This document shows positions 22,402 to 34,249 of a stretch of 64,000 bases of DNA, in pieces; the first letter of the stretch is position 1; the number at the start of each line of letters is the position of its first letter. Source of the DNA: Cercis canadensis. Its lineage: Eukaryota > Streptophyta > Magnoliopsida > Fabales > Fabaceae. A model generated the notes under the pieces. It was not told where the DNA came from. It ran no database searches and saw nothing but the letters and a program-made list of their open reading frames with translations. Where the stretch lies: assembly GCA_003255065.1 (NCBI GenBank), contig QAOA01004976.1:396468-460467 (forward strand), written 5' to 3'. The translations under genes were made by a program, and so were the position numbers.

Positions 22402-24104
22402 GCGTGATATCTTTCTTTACATGTTTGTCAATAATTTAATTAAAATTATCTTAAATTGATAAATAATTTTTAAATTATCCCATTTACATAAATATTTTAC
22501 AAAATTGTATTTTTTTTAGTCATTTATCATATAAGTTATGGTATTGTGAATGAGAGAGCAGAACTGAGAAGAGTTTATAGTTTTATACCACAAAATATAA
22601 AGTGAATAATCAAGATACAATTTTTTTGCATGTCATATCGGCTGCAACAAAAGCTTTTCTTAAGGGATTTGCGACATTATAATTGCTACTCACACGATTG
22701 TTAAGGCTACTTTTACAGAGAGAGCATGATGAATTTGTGGCCCGTTTGACTAAAAAGAAACGAGTAGAAGAATAATTAGAAAGTTAAGGTGATTTTTACT
22801 AGTTTTCTTACCTCCATTTTTTAAAAAAAGAACCCGCTCTTTCTTTTCATTAACTTTTTCACATAAAAAAAATATAATGTGGAAAAGGACAAAAAACGAA
22901 ACAAGCATCCATGGACCATGGTGTTGTTGGATTCAGGCATATTATCATGAGTGAGAGTGAGATAGGAACTTAATTTGACCAATTTCAGTCCAAATGTTGT
23001 TAGAATCAAGCATTATATATTCATTAGAACCATCTGGTAAGGCTTGGATATCTTCAAAGTACCAATCTTCAAGCTAAACTTTATGTAAGCACAAAAGCAG
23101 AACCGAAAAATGACTCGTTTCACTTATCTAGCCTTAATAGCACATGGATCAAAGACTCAGATAATGCAAAAACTCGTATTAATTCTATAAATACCATTGT
23201 TTGCAAACTATTTCCACTACTGCCGTTCCTTTCCTTTTTCTAATACCATCTCAATTTGAAAAAACAATGAAGAGAGAGTAGTGACATAATATGCACAATT
23301 ACATTACCAACAAGCATCGAGTGAGGCAATTGGGCAAATTGCGTTACAGTGACATAGTCAATAGGGGTGATAGGAAATCTGGTGAGGTAATTGGGCAAAT
23401 TGAGTTATGGTGGCATAGTCAATAGGGGTGATAGGAAATCTTTGACATTGGGTGAGGCAATTGTGTGCATCTTCTCCAATTGCGAAATTGGTTTCATATT
23501 GAGATAGTATAAAAAAAGGAAAAGAACCATATTGATAGAAATTGTTTGCAAACAACAGTAGTTGTAGAATTAAGAAGAGGATTTGCTTTATTGAAGTCTT
23601 CGATCCCAACACCTATCTGTGGACTCATCCTAATCTTTATTGTCTAATGAATAGTTGTTTATTGCCTGTTTTGTTAATTTTCTTTTAGGAAAACATAGTC
23701 AATCAATCCAAGAGGAAAATCAAAAGTTAACTTTTGACTTGCGAGAGCACGCCATAGATAAACTGCAGTCCTAAAGAGGCTACAAAGATGCCATGAATCT
23801 CTCACCATTTTGTGGTCCCTGAATATTTAGAAGGGTACAGTCTCCAGATCCAATTTCAAAGGTTTAACTTGCCCAATACAGCACATGTTTTTATTACCAT
23901 AAAAAAAAGCCCTGTACGCTGAGCCCAATCAAATGTGGGAGGTACTCACAGCCCATAGTAAAACATTATGCCTTTTGGATATTACTCCCAAGAAAAAAAA
24001 ATCCACATACTAGTTTTTAAGCAGATCTCCAAACTCTGTCTACTTCCTTTATGGTGGGATTGCATTTAGTTGATTTCCTTTGGAGTTCTGATATGGGTTT
24101 TCAC
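22402..24104. other. Intergenic, no gene seen
   Basis: AT-rich DNA. A tandem repeat of about 60 bases in two copies lies at 23319-23440; both copies end in AATAGGGGTGATAGGAAATC. Bases 23155-23610 resemble 10550-10910, marking a dispersed repeat. No coding sequence is recognised. Confidence 0.4.
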
Positions 24105-24525
24105 TGTAGCTGGATAGCCTGTTTTGACCCGAAAAAAAAGTAGAGTTGAATTCTAAATATTTCAACCCAAATAAAATTGGCCCAATTTGGCCCGGCTTGA
24201 ATTGGTCCATGACCCATTTAGGTTCGAGCTAGTCGACAGACCATTTTTTTTTTTTTAAAGAAAGACTACCAAATCATATTAGTATGTGTTTTTTTAACTT
24301 TAAACTTTAAACTATATACTATTAGAGTTAAATTCTAAATATTTCAACCCGAATAAAATTGGGCCCATTCGGGTTCGGGCCGAGCTGTCAGACCTTTTTT
24401 TTTATTTTTTAAGGAAAGACTACCAAATCATATTAATATGTGTTTTTTTAACTTTAAATTTTAAAATATATACTATTATATTTTTTTAGTTACTTATACA
24501 TCTTTATTTTAAATTTACACTTATA

Positions 24526-24556
<31 letters not shown>

Positions 24557-24859
24557 TAATACGTATTTGATTCTTTGTTTTAATTTTATTTATTATTTTA
24601 TACATATTTTATTTTGTTCAATTAGATTCATTAGTAGTTTAACTAAAATCACTAAAGAAAAAAACTTAAACTTTTGTTAGATTTAAGCCTAATTACAAAT
24701 AAAAATAGTTAAAAAAATTAATAAAAAAAATGGGCCACCCCATTTAAGCTCGCCGCTCATGTAAGGTCGGGCTGGGCCAACAATTTGCTAGCCTGAATAG
24801 AACCGGGCAATTTGGCCCCGCAACCCGATTGAGTCGGGCCAGCCTATTACCCAACTATA
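24105..24859. mobile_element. Non-autonomous hAT-like element
   Basis: Flanked by a perfect 8-bp duplication GTTTTCAC (24097-24104 and 24860-24867). The ends are imperfect inverted repeats: TGTAGCTGGATAGCC at left, TATAGTTGGGTAATAGGC inverted at right. The inside has a tandem duplication (24142-24322 and 24323-24481) with shared ATTCTAAATATTTCAACCC and ACTACCAAATCATATTA. It also has a TA microsatellite and GGCCCGGC-rich stretches near both ends. No transposase is present. Confidence 0.7.
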
Positions 24860-25192
24860 GTTTTCACCTATATAGTAATCATTATCCTAAATAAGCAACT
24901 TGAGAATAAGCTAAATAAGTTCGATTGAGCTGAGACCGTTGCATCATGTCCCTCCTCTACAGTACACATGTTGTTGTAGCTGAGCTATATATCTATACTA
25001 TTAACAGCAAAAACAAGTTCAAAGGGTTTGCAGTGATAATACAAGTACTATCATGGATGCGTAACAAAACAAGATATGCTATTATTCAATTCTATCATAA
25101 CTCGTAAAATTTGACACCAAGAGTAGAGATTTTCTAAAGAATACTTTACAAATTGGTAACGTCTCTTCTCTGGTGTTGAAATTAGGATTTAA

Positions 25193-26501
25193 TAGAGCTG
25201 TTAAAATGAGTTGAGCCTGTCCGGTTAACCCGACCCATCATGCAAATGAGTTAAGTTGAATTGAGGTTTTACTGGCCCATTTAGAAGCAAGTTATTTTGG
25301 CCCACACCGTTTGGGTTGTGGGTTGGAGGTGGGTCATGGTGTATTGGGTTGGGTTGAGTTGGCCCGTTGGGTTAAAAAAAACAAAAACAAAAACAAAACA
25401 AAAAAACTCAGATCCCTAACTAAACCAAATCCCCAATTTCATTTCTCAGTTCTCACCCTCCTGTTGTCTTGACTCTCCTCTTTGTGGCTCACTCTGCCTC
25501 TCATCTCATCACCAAGACACCAAATCATCTCCTCTCCGTGGCTCATTCTCAAGTCTCTCATGAGTCATGACTTAGTACTTGGTGGAAAAGTGAGGTCCAC
25601 GGCTCCACGTTGGCCTTAGCAAAGGTGACTTTTCCTTGGTGGAGATGTGACAAATAAAGGTTAAACAAACTTGCTTTTCAAAATGGCTATCACAAAGGTA
25701 GAATATTCAAATGGCTTCTCAAAGTGCCAGAGGATTGTGATGTAAGAGTTGCCGAATGCCGACTAGGTCTCAAATTCATCACCTTACTCAATCCCATTGT
25801 CTTCACTCTCCTCTCTGTCGTTGTCGTGCTGGGCTTGCTGCTATCACATAGATCTCATCTCCTCTCCGTCGTTTTTTTTTTTTCTCCCTCTATTTTTGGC
25901 GGGCTGGCTTGTTTAACCCACAACCCAATGTGGGTTAGGTTGAGGTTTTTTGACCCTGCTAAAATGGCGGGCCAGCCCACCCCGCCCTCTTTGTTGGCAA
26001 GTTNGGCTCACTCTCAAGTCTCTCATGAGTCATGACTTAGTACTTGGTGGAAAAGTGAGGTCCACGGCTCCACGTTGGCTTTAGCAAAGGTGAGTTTTCT
26101 TTGGTGGAGATGTGACAAATAAAGGTTAAACAAACTTGCTTTTCAAAATGGCTACCACAAAGGTAGAATATTCAGATGGCTTCTCAAAGTGCTAGAGGAT
26201 TGTGATGTAAGAGTTGCCGACTAGGTCTCAAATTCATCACCTTACTCAATCCCGTTGTCTTCACTCTCCTCTCTGTCGTTGTCGTGCTGGGCTTGCTGCT
26301 ATCACATAGATCTCATCTCCTCTCCGACGCTTTTTTTTTTTCTCCCCCTATTTTTGGCGGGCTGGCTTGCTTAACCCACAACCCAATGTGGGTTGGGTTG
26401 AGGTTTTTTGAGCCTGCTAAAATGACGGGCCAGCCCACCCCGCCCTGTTTGTTGGCAGGTTGAAGCGGGTTGGGCCGGGCTGGCCCATTTTGTCAACTCT
26501 A
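25193..26501. mobile_element. 1.3-kb non-autonomous hAT-like element with internal duplication
   Basis: The ends TAGAGCTGTTAAAATG and (inverted right) TAGAGTTGACAAAATG match at 13 of 16 positions and resemble hAT termini. The flanks GGATTTAA (25185-25192) and GGATTCAA (26502-26509) give an 8-bp duplication with one mismatch. Two near-identical copies of about 460 bp (from about 25540 to 26003, and 26005-26459) meet at the single N at 26004. The open frame crossing it has no transposase features. The true element is probably one repeat unit shorter. Confidence 0.7.
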
Positions 26502-26509
26502 GGATTCAA

Positions 26510-26847
26510 CAATCACAGCAGATACACTATCAAAATGTTGATGTACATTATACCAAAGAGGGAAAAAATAAAACATCAAAACGGTATTTACAGTATTTCT
26601 CATATCGTATCCTTCTTCAAGTCCTGCATGACATGGCGTGGAAAATCCGCAAAGCAGACAAAATGGACAGCTTACAGGGTAACAGTGAAGTGCTATTCAG
26701 CTACTTTTCGTCTCACTATCTGCCTCAAGTTTGCATTCATATGTCAGTAATAAAGGAATAAAAATGAGGGCAAAACATGAAAAATGGCGCTGCAATAGAC
26801 GCAACCATAATCTGCGTTTGGACCAGACCTGTAGTTGATGAAGCGCC
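26510..26847. other. 3' flank of the second thaumatin-like gene
   Basis: Lies directly downstream of the stop codon of the minus-strand thaumatin-like gene and probably contains its 3' UTR. Nothing else is seen. Confidence 0.4.
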
Positions 26848-28877
26848 TCAATGTCGCCGTGATAAGTACATCATGGTCTTGTTTACCAGAGGAAGCGGAG
26901 CCCCATCTTTCCGTGCTCCCAGCAACTTTTGGCTGCTCAAGTCCAGTTGAGTCCACAACAAACATGCATGTTATTAACTAGTTAGAAGGAGTATATCAAA
27001 TTCCCCGAGTACAAAACTGCTACTGATGCAATCACTATCATACCATCATGCATTGCACTACCAAAGGCAAAGAGAAGCCATTTACATGTAGATACTTCTG
27101 TCCCATTATGTAGTTTAGAGGTGGTCTTTGGGCTATATAAGCTAATAACAAAGCAAACTCCACAAGGACATAGAAGGACTAGAAACAGAGTGGAAAGCAA
27201 TTCATAAAAAAGAAAGGCTTCAATATTAATTAGGGACGGAAGCTGCCAATGGTGATTCAAAATTTCAAATCCTTTGCCAAGTTCTTCCAAATACACAAGC
27301 ATACTAATTCAGTAATCCTTAAACCTCCTAATTTCCTCACACAAACTCATGCTGCAGGTTCTAGATTTTCTTTTAATCTTGAGGGAGGGAGGGGCTGATG
27401 GGGGATCAGTTATTATATAACTTGATGTCTTTCTGCAACCGGGGAAGTTATCATATACAGGCTATTGTCTTCCATAATAAGTGAGAGCAAAGGAGTGACT
27501 AAAAAATCAATTGGCTGCCATGATAACTCAATGGACCACTCTAAAGAGTTGAAATTGCTGTTCCGCTATCAAATTTGAGAATAAGCCAAGTACAGTGCAG
27601 AACCAGCAATCTTTTAGTCTGGTGTTCAGGACTGAGCCAGCAAGGGGCACTAATTCTGATTCCCTCCATGAAGTTATTACATATAAGACAATGTTACTTT
27701 CAAAGTAAGTAACTCTCATAGAAACTTCTCTTGGTTCTCAAACTAACTTTGGTATATTATTTCACTTAATTTGGAAGTTCAAGCTTTTTTTGGAATCAAA
27801 GGAGAACATTCTCCGCATTGTAAGTGAATGGAGAACATGCTCCGCATGATAAGATCCCCACCAATTCAATTAATCGAGAACATGCTCCACAAAAGATGTA
27901 ATAATCTGGAATTTGATAGAATAGCAATCAATCATGCAATCCAAGAAAATATCCGAATTGCCCTCACTTATCCACAGGCTAATTTAAACTAAATAATTCA
28001 TGACATATGGTTTTAGAGTAATAGTACCTGGTATATGGTAAAGGGCAGAATATGATTAAGTAGTCAGCTGAGGCGCACGTGTAGGTGCTCGTCTTGTCAT
28101 CGTATGCGTAGCTATACGCGCGGGGGCAAGCATGCTTGAAGAACTCCGAAAATACAGATGGGTGACACGTGTCGGGCGTGGAGTAAGCCTCACTACAACA
28201 ATACTGCGGATCCCCGAAAGCATCACACGCGCTCCTGCAAGCGACGCTTCCAGTCCCATTCTCACGCGCCACCTTTAGAGACGTCGGGCAAGCACCGTTT
28301 AGGTCAACTAAACACCCAGTGGCGCTGCATCCACCTCTTTTACCCCCCTTGGCGACGATCAGCATGGGGAGGTTGTAGCCATCCACTAAGCTTACGTCAT
28401 AGAAGTCCAATCCATCGGCGCCATTTAGCGTGAACTCAGCCAACGTAGCCGGTGGTTTAGCCCCGCCGGCACACTCTACTTTGCCGGAACCACAGTCGGC
28501 GGTCACACAAGAGAACTTTCCGTCGGAGTCTTGGCCACAGAGGGTCCGAGCCCATATGCGACCCGACCAAGATTTCGGGAATTTTATAGTCTTGGACTTA
28601 CCACTTTTCAGAACGAAGCCAGTGGTGGGGAGCTGTGGCGAAGTAGCACCAGATAGCAAACCGGGCCATATTGTGTATCGACACTTGTTCACAATCTCGA
28701 ACGACGTTGACTGTACCTCTGCACACAACAGAACGGAACTAAAATTTATAGATACAGTACAAGTAAGAAACTAAGAATTGATGATTAAATTGAACGCTTT
28801 AGTTTGCGTAATTTACCTGAGAAGAAAGACAATGCTAAGAGACTGAGAATAAAGAGAAAGAGAAGAAGACGACCCAT
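26848..28877 (-). CDS. Thaumatin-like protein (PR-5 family), short-tailed paralog
   Basis: Predicted secreted thaumatin-like protein of 278 aa. Exons are 28877-28817, 28718-28028 and 26932-26848. Exon 1 encodes MGRLLLFLFILSLLALSFFS, a signal peptide. Exon 2 carries the thaumatin domain with 16 cysteines, signature SCVTADCGSGKVEC, and DFYDVSLVDGYNLPML. Exon 3 is found after a 1.1-kb intron by the acceptor GAGCAG; it ends the protein with SQKLLGARKDG and LPLVNKTMMYL, tail motifs I recall from other plant thaumatin-like proteins. Intron phases (1 and 2) equal those of the paralog at 17.0-18.6 kb, so the two derive from duplication. Here there is no GPI-like hydrophobic end, so the product should be secreted and soluble. 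Exon 3 is short and is the weakest part of the model. Confidence 0.87.
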
Positions 28878-29661
28878 TGAGAAGGAAGGAAGATCAAAGA
28901 ACAAATATTGAAAGTTTGATGTAGAGAAATACTAAACAAATATAACTTTACTTTTCTTGTGAAGAGGTGCGTTGGTTCTTCTTTTTTGCTTTTTCTATTT
29001 TCTTTTCCACTCAGTTTCTTTTGCTTGTTACTTCTTGTTTTCTGTTTTGGGCTGCTCACTTGCTAAGTGTCACTTGCTCCAATAATATCCACATCCCAAA
29101 ATAAATCCCCTCAGCCTAAGTATCAACGGTAGCAATAATTACTCAACTTTTACAAAGCATGATTACAGCTTCCCCATTAGATTAGCACCAGCTTGACATT
29201 AAATACCCAACGACACTTGACATCATATTAGACATCATTGGAGCAACGATGCTTCTTTAGAGGCCACAATCTAACTGTCAGTATTCAGTATGGGACCCAT
29301 TAACAAAGTTGTTGCTGCGCTTGTGACATTGCAAGTTGTTGACTTAATGATTTGCCATGGGAGATTACAGAATAGTTTGACTACAGAAATGAAACAGGAT
29401 TTAGAGGCCACAGAGTATATGTTAACAAGAAAAAACAGAATCTCAAACGGAATAAACCATATAGGCTTTCACCTTAGCAGATATGATGCAAAACAAAACT
29501 AACAATCTACGGAGTATCTCTACAAAATATGGGTATACAGAAGCAATATGTTCAACCACTTGCCATTAATTCATGCAATTGGATATGGACATGCTTGCAG
29601 AAAATAAACATTCCACTACGTTTCACTAAGATATGCATAAATGTAGAACAAAGTACAGATG
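28878..29661. other. Intergenic, promoter side of the thaumatin-like gene
   Basis: Contains the 5' UTR and promoter of the thaumatin-like gene (to roughly 29.1 kb) and the 3' flank of the Myb/SANT-like gene. The short frame at 29290-29502 has no recognisable domain. Confidence 0.35.
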
Positions 29662-30762
29662 TTACTCTGATTGCCAAAGAGATCTTAACCAGGTCAAACG
29701 TCTAGGTCCTTTTATTGTCATAAAAGCAATTGCATTCTTGTCATCCTTAAGAGCATTAACAGCCTTTGCAAACTCATTGTCATCCAACTCCTCCGATGTC
29801 TGCAGCTCCTCTAAGCAGTTTTGATACAATGTTGTTACATTTGATGCATTCCTTTGTTTGGCTTTAGACTTGGCCGCTTTGAAAACCTCATATAATGCAT
29901 TCTCTATTGTCTCCCCAATTTTATGGTAGGCTCTCTTTTTACCGGATGACTCTACTGGAGTGGCAGATTTGTGCTTCTTGGTTTCCATGTCATTTATACG
30001 GATCATTGAATCAGAATCAAGGGTGCCATCAATTACTTGGGTTGGTGGGTAACAGGGCTTAGAAGATCGAACTGTTTCTGTATTACTATTCCCTTCTTCT
30101 GCTGTAGCCACTGCGCCACAAGGAAATTGGCATTTTGGAAGACCTCTTTCTCCTGCACTCTGACAAATCGTCAATAGCTATGCAACTCAAGAAGCACCAT
30201 ATAATTGCATCAGTATTTACCTTCAAATATAATGGACATCTGTTTATACAGTGGGAAGCTCCTGCGTCGAAAAGGTCTTGCTTCACAATGCACCTGCAGG
30301 TAGTTCCATAAACTTTTCCAACGAGCAAAAAATAACCCTTTTTTCTATTTTTGGTACATAAAACATAAACTTAAAATGGCAATTTTGGTGCATAAACTAT
30401 ACACTTATAGAACTCGAGTTACTCACTGGAATATAATTTTCCCAAACTTTATCATCAGCTACAACCATATATCGAGCTTCATCCCAACCAAATCCCTTGT
30501 GATTCCGAAGTGTTTTGACAATGCCATAATCTTTCTTCATTACATTATAGCGATTTTTTATCTGATTCTCTTCTAAGTTCAAGCCGAACTTCTTATTGAA
30601 ATCCCTTGTCACAGATTTAATCACTTCATTTTTGAACTCATTGTAAGCTGTTCTTCCCCTGTTGTGTTGATCAACAAGAAGTTCAACCAAGTAAACATCA
30701 CGAGTGGGTGTCCATTCAGCCTTTGGCTTGCTTAGGAATCCATCCTGTCCAGCTGACATCAT
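29662..30762 (-). CDS. Myb/SANT-like DNA-binding domain protein (LIMYB-type)
   Basis: Predicted nuclear DNA-binding protein of the plant Myb/SANT-like family, whose best known member is L10-interacting MYB (LIMYB). Coding exons are 30762-30427, 30293-30221 and 30152-29662, giving 299 aa in frame. Residues about 13-110 form the domain: WTPTRDVYLVELLVDQHNRG, QIKNRYNVMKKDYGIVK and GFGWDEARYMVVADDKVWEN. The second exon adds CEARPFRRRSFPLYKQM and SIIFEG, the usual conserved stretch after the domain. The last exon has a basic central part (KKHKSATPVESSGKKRAYHK) and a C-terminal helix-rich segment ending in LRSLWQSE. A non-coding first exon near 32105-31978 with a good donor (GCAAG/GTACTATT) fits, giving a 1.2-kb 5' UTR intron. 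The start is the first of two adjacent ATGs, three bases after the acceptor CCACCAG. Targets unknown. Confidence 0.82.
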
Positions 30763-32110
30763 ATCTGGTGGGAGAATAGTAGGGACAGAGGGGTAATCAG
30801 TTATGAAACATATGCATGTAAATCTCAATAGTAAACGATATCCATTTATGAAATGTTTATGTCTATGATAGATCACATAAGATGAGTCTCAAATTAAGTG
30901 GCCAATAAAGCAATTTTTAATTGCTAAACTTCATCAAGCCTACTTTGACATCAGATAAAATCCATAGGATCCATCACAATAAACAAATTGGGGAAATAGG
31001 AAATTGCAGAAGAATAGACAAGAAACAGTCTACCATTTACAGAAATTTTCTTTACCCAGGAAATTATTGTATCTCAAGAGTCAATAACCATTGACTGATA
31101 TCTATGCCTCACAAATGACAGTAGTCTATCAGAACCTTGGGAAGTTGAACTTGTTCTTTTGTCCAGAGACAAGAAGGAAGACTGGAGAGGCATATAATTT
31201 GAACTAGTGTAGCTTTTATAAAACATCAACTCTTGACTAGGTAACAATGGGAAAAAAGTGCTTCGAAACAAGAATTTAATTTTTTTCAAATCCTAGCAGT
31301 CTAGCAGAGCATGCTACAACCCCATAAAAGATAACGAGTTTAACAGCTTAAACCAATTCAGTATAAACGAAGAGCCCAGATAGAACAAATTCCCAGTTTT
31401 CCTAGATTATGTAATACGACAGAACATCCAACTAACACCGTAGATGACATTTTACTGAAATAAGTAAATTTAAGATTTCTACAAGCCACTTCTGCAGATA
31501 TGAAACGAAATAGGAACTCACTTAAAATAGCACAAGCTGTGCGCTAGACCATCTTTTAAAAACAAGAGGAAATACAGAAGCGCACTTGTCACTTCGGTTA
31601 TACAACACGGCCAACTCATCAATTTCTACAAGTTTTTTCAGGCGTATAAATAAATGCACTCCCTATTACTAAAAACTGAGTTTTTCCTTTACAGGTCTTG
31701 AGTTCCAGTTACCAAGATTGACGATGAATTATTCATCACTTGGCCCACAGGAAAAATTCTTTGTCCGCGCAAGAATTCCAGTAATAAATCTTTTAACTTT
31801 GATGTTAGAACTCAAAAAACCATCCTTTTATGAGAACGCAAGTGAAATTATGATTCCAAAGACTCCAAATTGCAAAAGCACGCTAATTCCTGCTCATTCC
31901 TACATTTTCACAGCAATCGAAGCAAGTATAAATGTGGCCATTTTCTTAAAGAAGAGATGAATCAATAGTAATAGTACCTTGCCGGCAGAAATCAACACAG
32001 TGACGCTTAATCGGAATTGAAAGAGAGGAAATTACTCCAGGAACTGAGGTGCGAGAATTTAGCTTCAAGTGCAGAGAATGTAATTGTTGAGGACGGGGAA
32101 GCATGGATTA
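30763..32110 (-). other. 5' UTR exon and leader intron of the Myb/SANT-like gene
   Basis: Bases 31978-32105 look like an untranslated first exon ending in a good donor. The intron 30765-31977 ends in a pyrimidine-rich acceptor. The assignment is inferred from splice sites only. The open frames at 31074-31289 and 31718-31960 show no domain. Confidence 0.4.
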
Positions 32111-32560
32111 GAGAGGAAGAGAAAAATGAAAACAATTCAATGCCTCGCACTCTACACTTTTATATGGGCCCCTGTCCATGGTTTGACTCTTTTGCCACGT
32201 GTCGCGAGATAGAAAACCTGTGATAGCTTTTACAAATCATAATTATCCATGAATTAAAGATAAGTCACGCATGTAATTTACAGTGATTCTTCCATTTTTT
32301 TTTTTGAGTTTGTAATAAAAAATTAAAAAAAATTTAAAAATATATGATAATTTGCAACATAATTATATATCTTAAACACACATATAATGCAGAGGCATTA
32401 TGAACTAGTTGTTATAATGGTAGTGGATGGTGTGTGAATAATAACAATAATCTATTTTTTTAGTTATATGACGGCAAAGATGTTTGAACCCCTGACTTCT
32501 TGTATACTACCAAAATTCTTCATCTCTAAATCATATTTAATGGCTTTATAATAATAATAA
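32111..32560. other. Intergenic upstream of the Myb/SANT-like gene
   Basis: Promoter side of the Myb/SANT-like gene; a CACGTG-like motif (GCCACGTGTC) lies at 32193-32202. Otherwise AT-rich and unassigned. Confidence 0.3.
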
Positions 32561-32769
32561 TTTATGGTACCACATGAGTATATCATACTACATTAATATG
32601 ATAAGCATATATAATGTTCATATTTTATTGGATATAAATATAATTTATTTTATTTTCTCAAACAAACTTAAAAAGATTTAACTTGTACACATGTCATTCA
32701 TATATTGATTATTCTCATGTGGTATGACATACTACCTAAGTATCAAAAGTATTTAAGAAAGTTCCTAAT
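32561..32769. mobile_element. MITE of the GTATGTCATAC family, degraded copy
   Basis: Shares with the 212-bp element at 21966 the order CACATGAGTATATCATACTAC, CAAACTTAAAAAG, ACTTGTACACATGTCATT and GGTATGACATACTAC. The left terminus is diverged and no target duplication could be set. Confidence 0.6.
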
Positions 32770-33339
32770 AATAATGATAGAAGTAAGTGAATAAATAAAT
32801 AGATAGGATCTAAATAAGTAAATGTTGGATATTTTAATGACCATATAAAAGCATTCATTTGCCACCCTTTAGTTTCAAACATTTTATTAAGATACTTCCA
32901 CATAGTTTGGAAAAAGATGCAGAAGACATAAAAAAAAAATATTAATGTTATTAGTTTGATGAAATTTGAAGAAATATATAATAAATATGTTTATAAGATA
33001 TATGATATTTACATAAATGAACTTACTGAAATTAAGAAAATATGTAAATGTGTTCTTGTAGGACACCTTATTCAAAACATTATTTTCATTGAAAATATAT
33101 ATATTTTTTTTTCATAATAAACATAAGCCACATATGATAGCATTCAAATATTATTATATGTAGAGGTGTAAAAATAATATAGACGTGTATAATTGAATGT
33201 ATTATAGTTTTTGTTCTTTTTTTGATTTGGGTGAGCGAAAATTAAGGTAAAATAAGACTATCACATTCTAAAGCTAGAATATGCCACATATTTCAATAAG
33301 AGTTTATAGTGGTTCTTATAAATTGCCTATCAAAGGAGN

Positions 33340-33468
33340 TAAAGATAAATGGACTAAACTTGTACATTTTATGAATATAGAGGGACTCAATAGTTCATTT
33401 TTAAAGAAGGAGGACCAAAACATTCAAGTAGTTAAAATAGGGGGACCAAAATTGCAATTAAGCCTTGT
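33340..33468. mobile_element. Half copy of the long fold-back element
   Basis: Begins at the single N at 33339 and matches only the right-hand arm of the 20238 element: TAAAGATAAATGGACTAAAC, GAGGGACTCAATAGTTCATT and the terminal ACCAAAATTGCAATTAAGCC. The left arm is missing, and sequence before the N is unrelated. A collapsed palindrome in the assembly explains this better than a natural truncation exactly at the N. Confidence 0.75.
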
Positions 33469-34249
33469 TTATATGGTCAAACTATGAAAGCCGAAGCTCA
33501 TGTTTAGAGTGGGCTGCTCTTGATGGGCCGAAAATATAAAAGTTTGGGCCACAACCCAGCATGAAAAACTAATCTAGGGTTATTGCTGACAGATACAATC
33601 CACTGTGTATGTAGCTAAGGTAGGAATAGGTTATGGGAAGATAAAGTAGGTGGGAAACGTAATAGCCTAATAGGAGAATATTTGGTTGGGGATCTTGATG
33701 TTACAAAAGAAAGAAGGCATCAAAGTGAAGCAAAAATTGCTGTTGATGATAGGATTCTTTTGGTCACAGGGAGGTCCCAGCATGAGCATGAGCATGAGCA
33801 TGAGCATGGAGGCCATAAAGATAGTGAAGCATCATGATGGTGTTTGTGGATAAAAGACTTCCATTCAATTATACTGCTACATATGTAAATATAGACATCC
33901 GTCTCTACAACTAAGGTTGACCCCCATTGAATCACCAAGTACGCATATATAGAAATAGAGCAAGAACAATGAATGGCCCACGTTATGAAATTGAAACACA
34001 ACACAAGTCAATGCAGGTTTGCTGTCCCACGCTTCTTAAAAGCCAAGAGTCCTAGCTAGCTTCTTTGATGATCGGCAACAAAAAGACCCACAAAAATATC
34101 ACAGCAAGAAAGTAGATATGGATTGCCAAAAGGGCTCACCCAAATGTGGAGTTTTAATCATTGCTTTACATAATCGTCCCTAAAAAAATGAAGAAAATCC
34201 TCACCCAACCTTTCTCAAGATTAAGCATTAAAAGGTAAGATAAAATGTG
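33469..34249. other. Intergenic, no gene seen
   Basis: Holds a GAGCAT microsatellite (33780-33808). The short frame at 33720-34004 on the minus strand results partly from this repeat and has no family similarity. Confidence 0.35.

Noticed and set aside
23319..23440. CRISPR-like short tandem array
   Set aside because: Only two head-to-tail units without spacers in a plant nuclear context; an ordinary minisatellite.
30086..30328. Alternative reading of the Myb/SANT-like third exon from the acceptor TTTGTCAG
   Set aside because: It leads to a stop after about 27 residues (SGYSRRRE); the acceptor eight bases further on keeps the long conserved frame.
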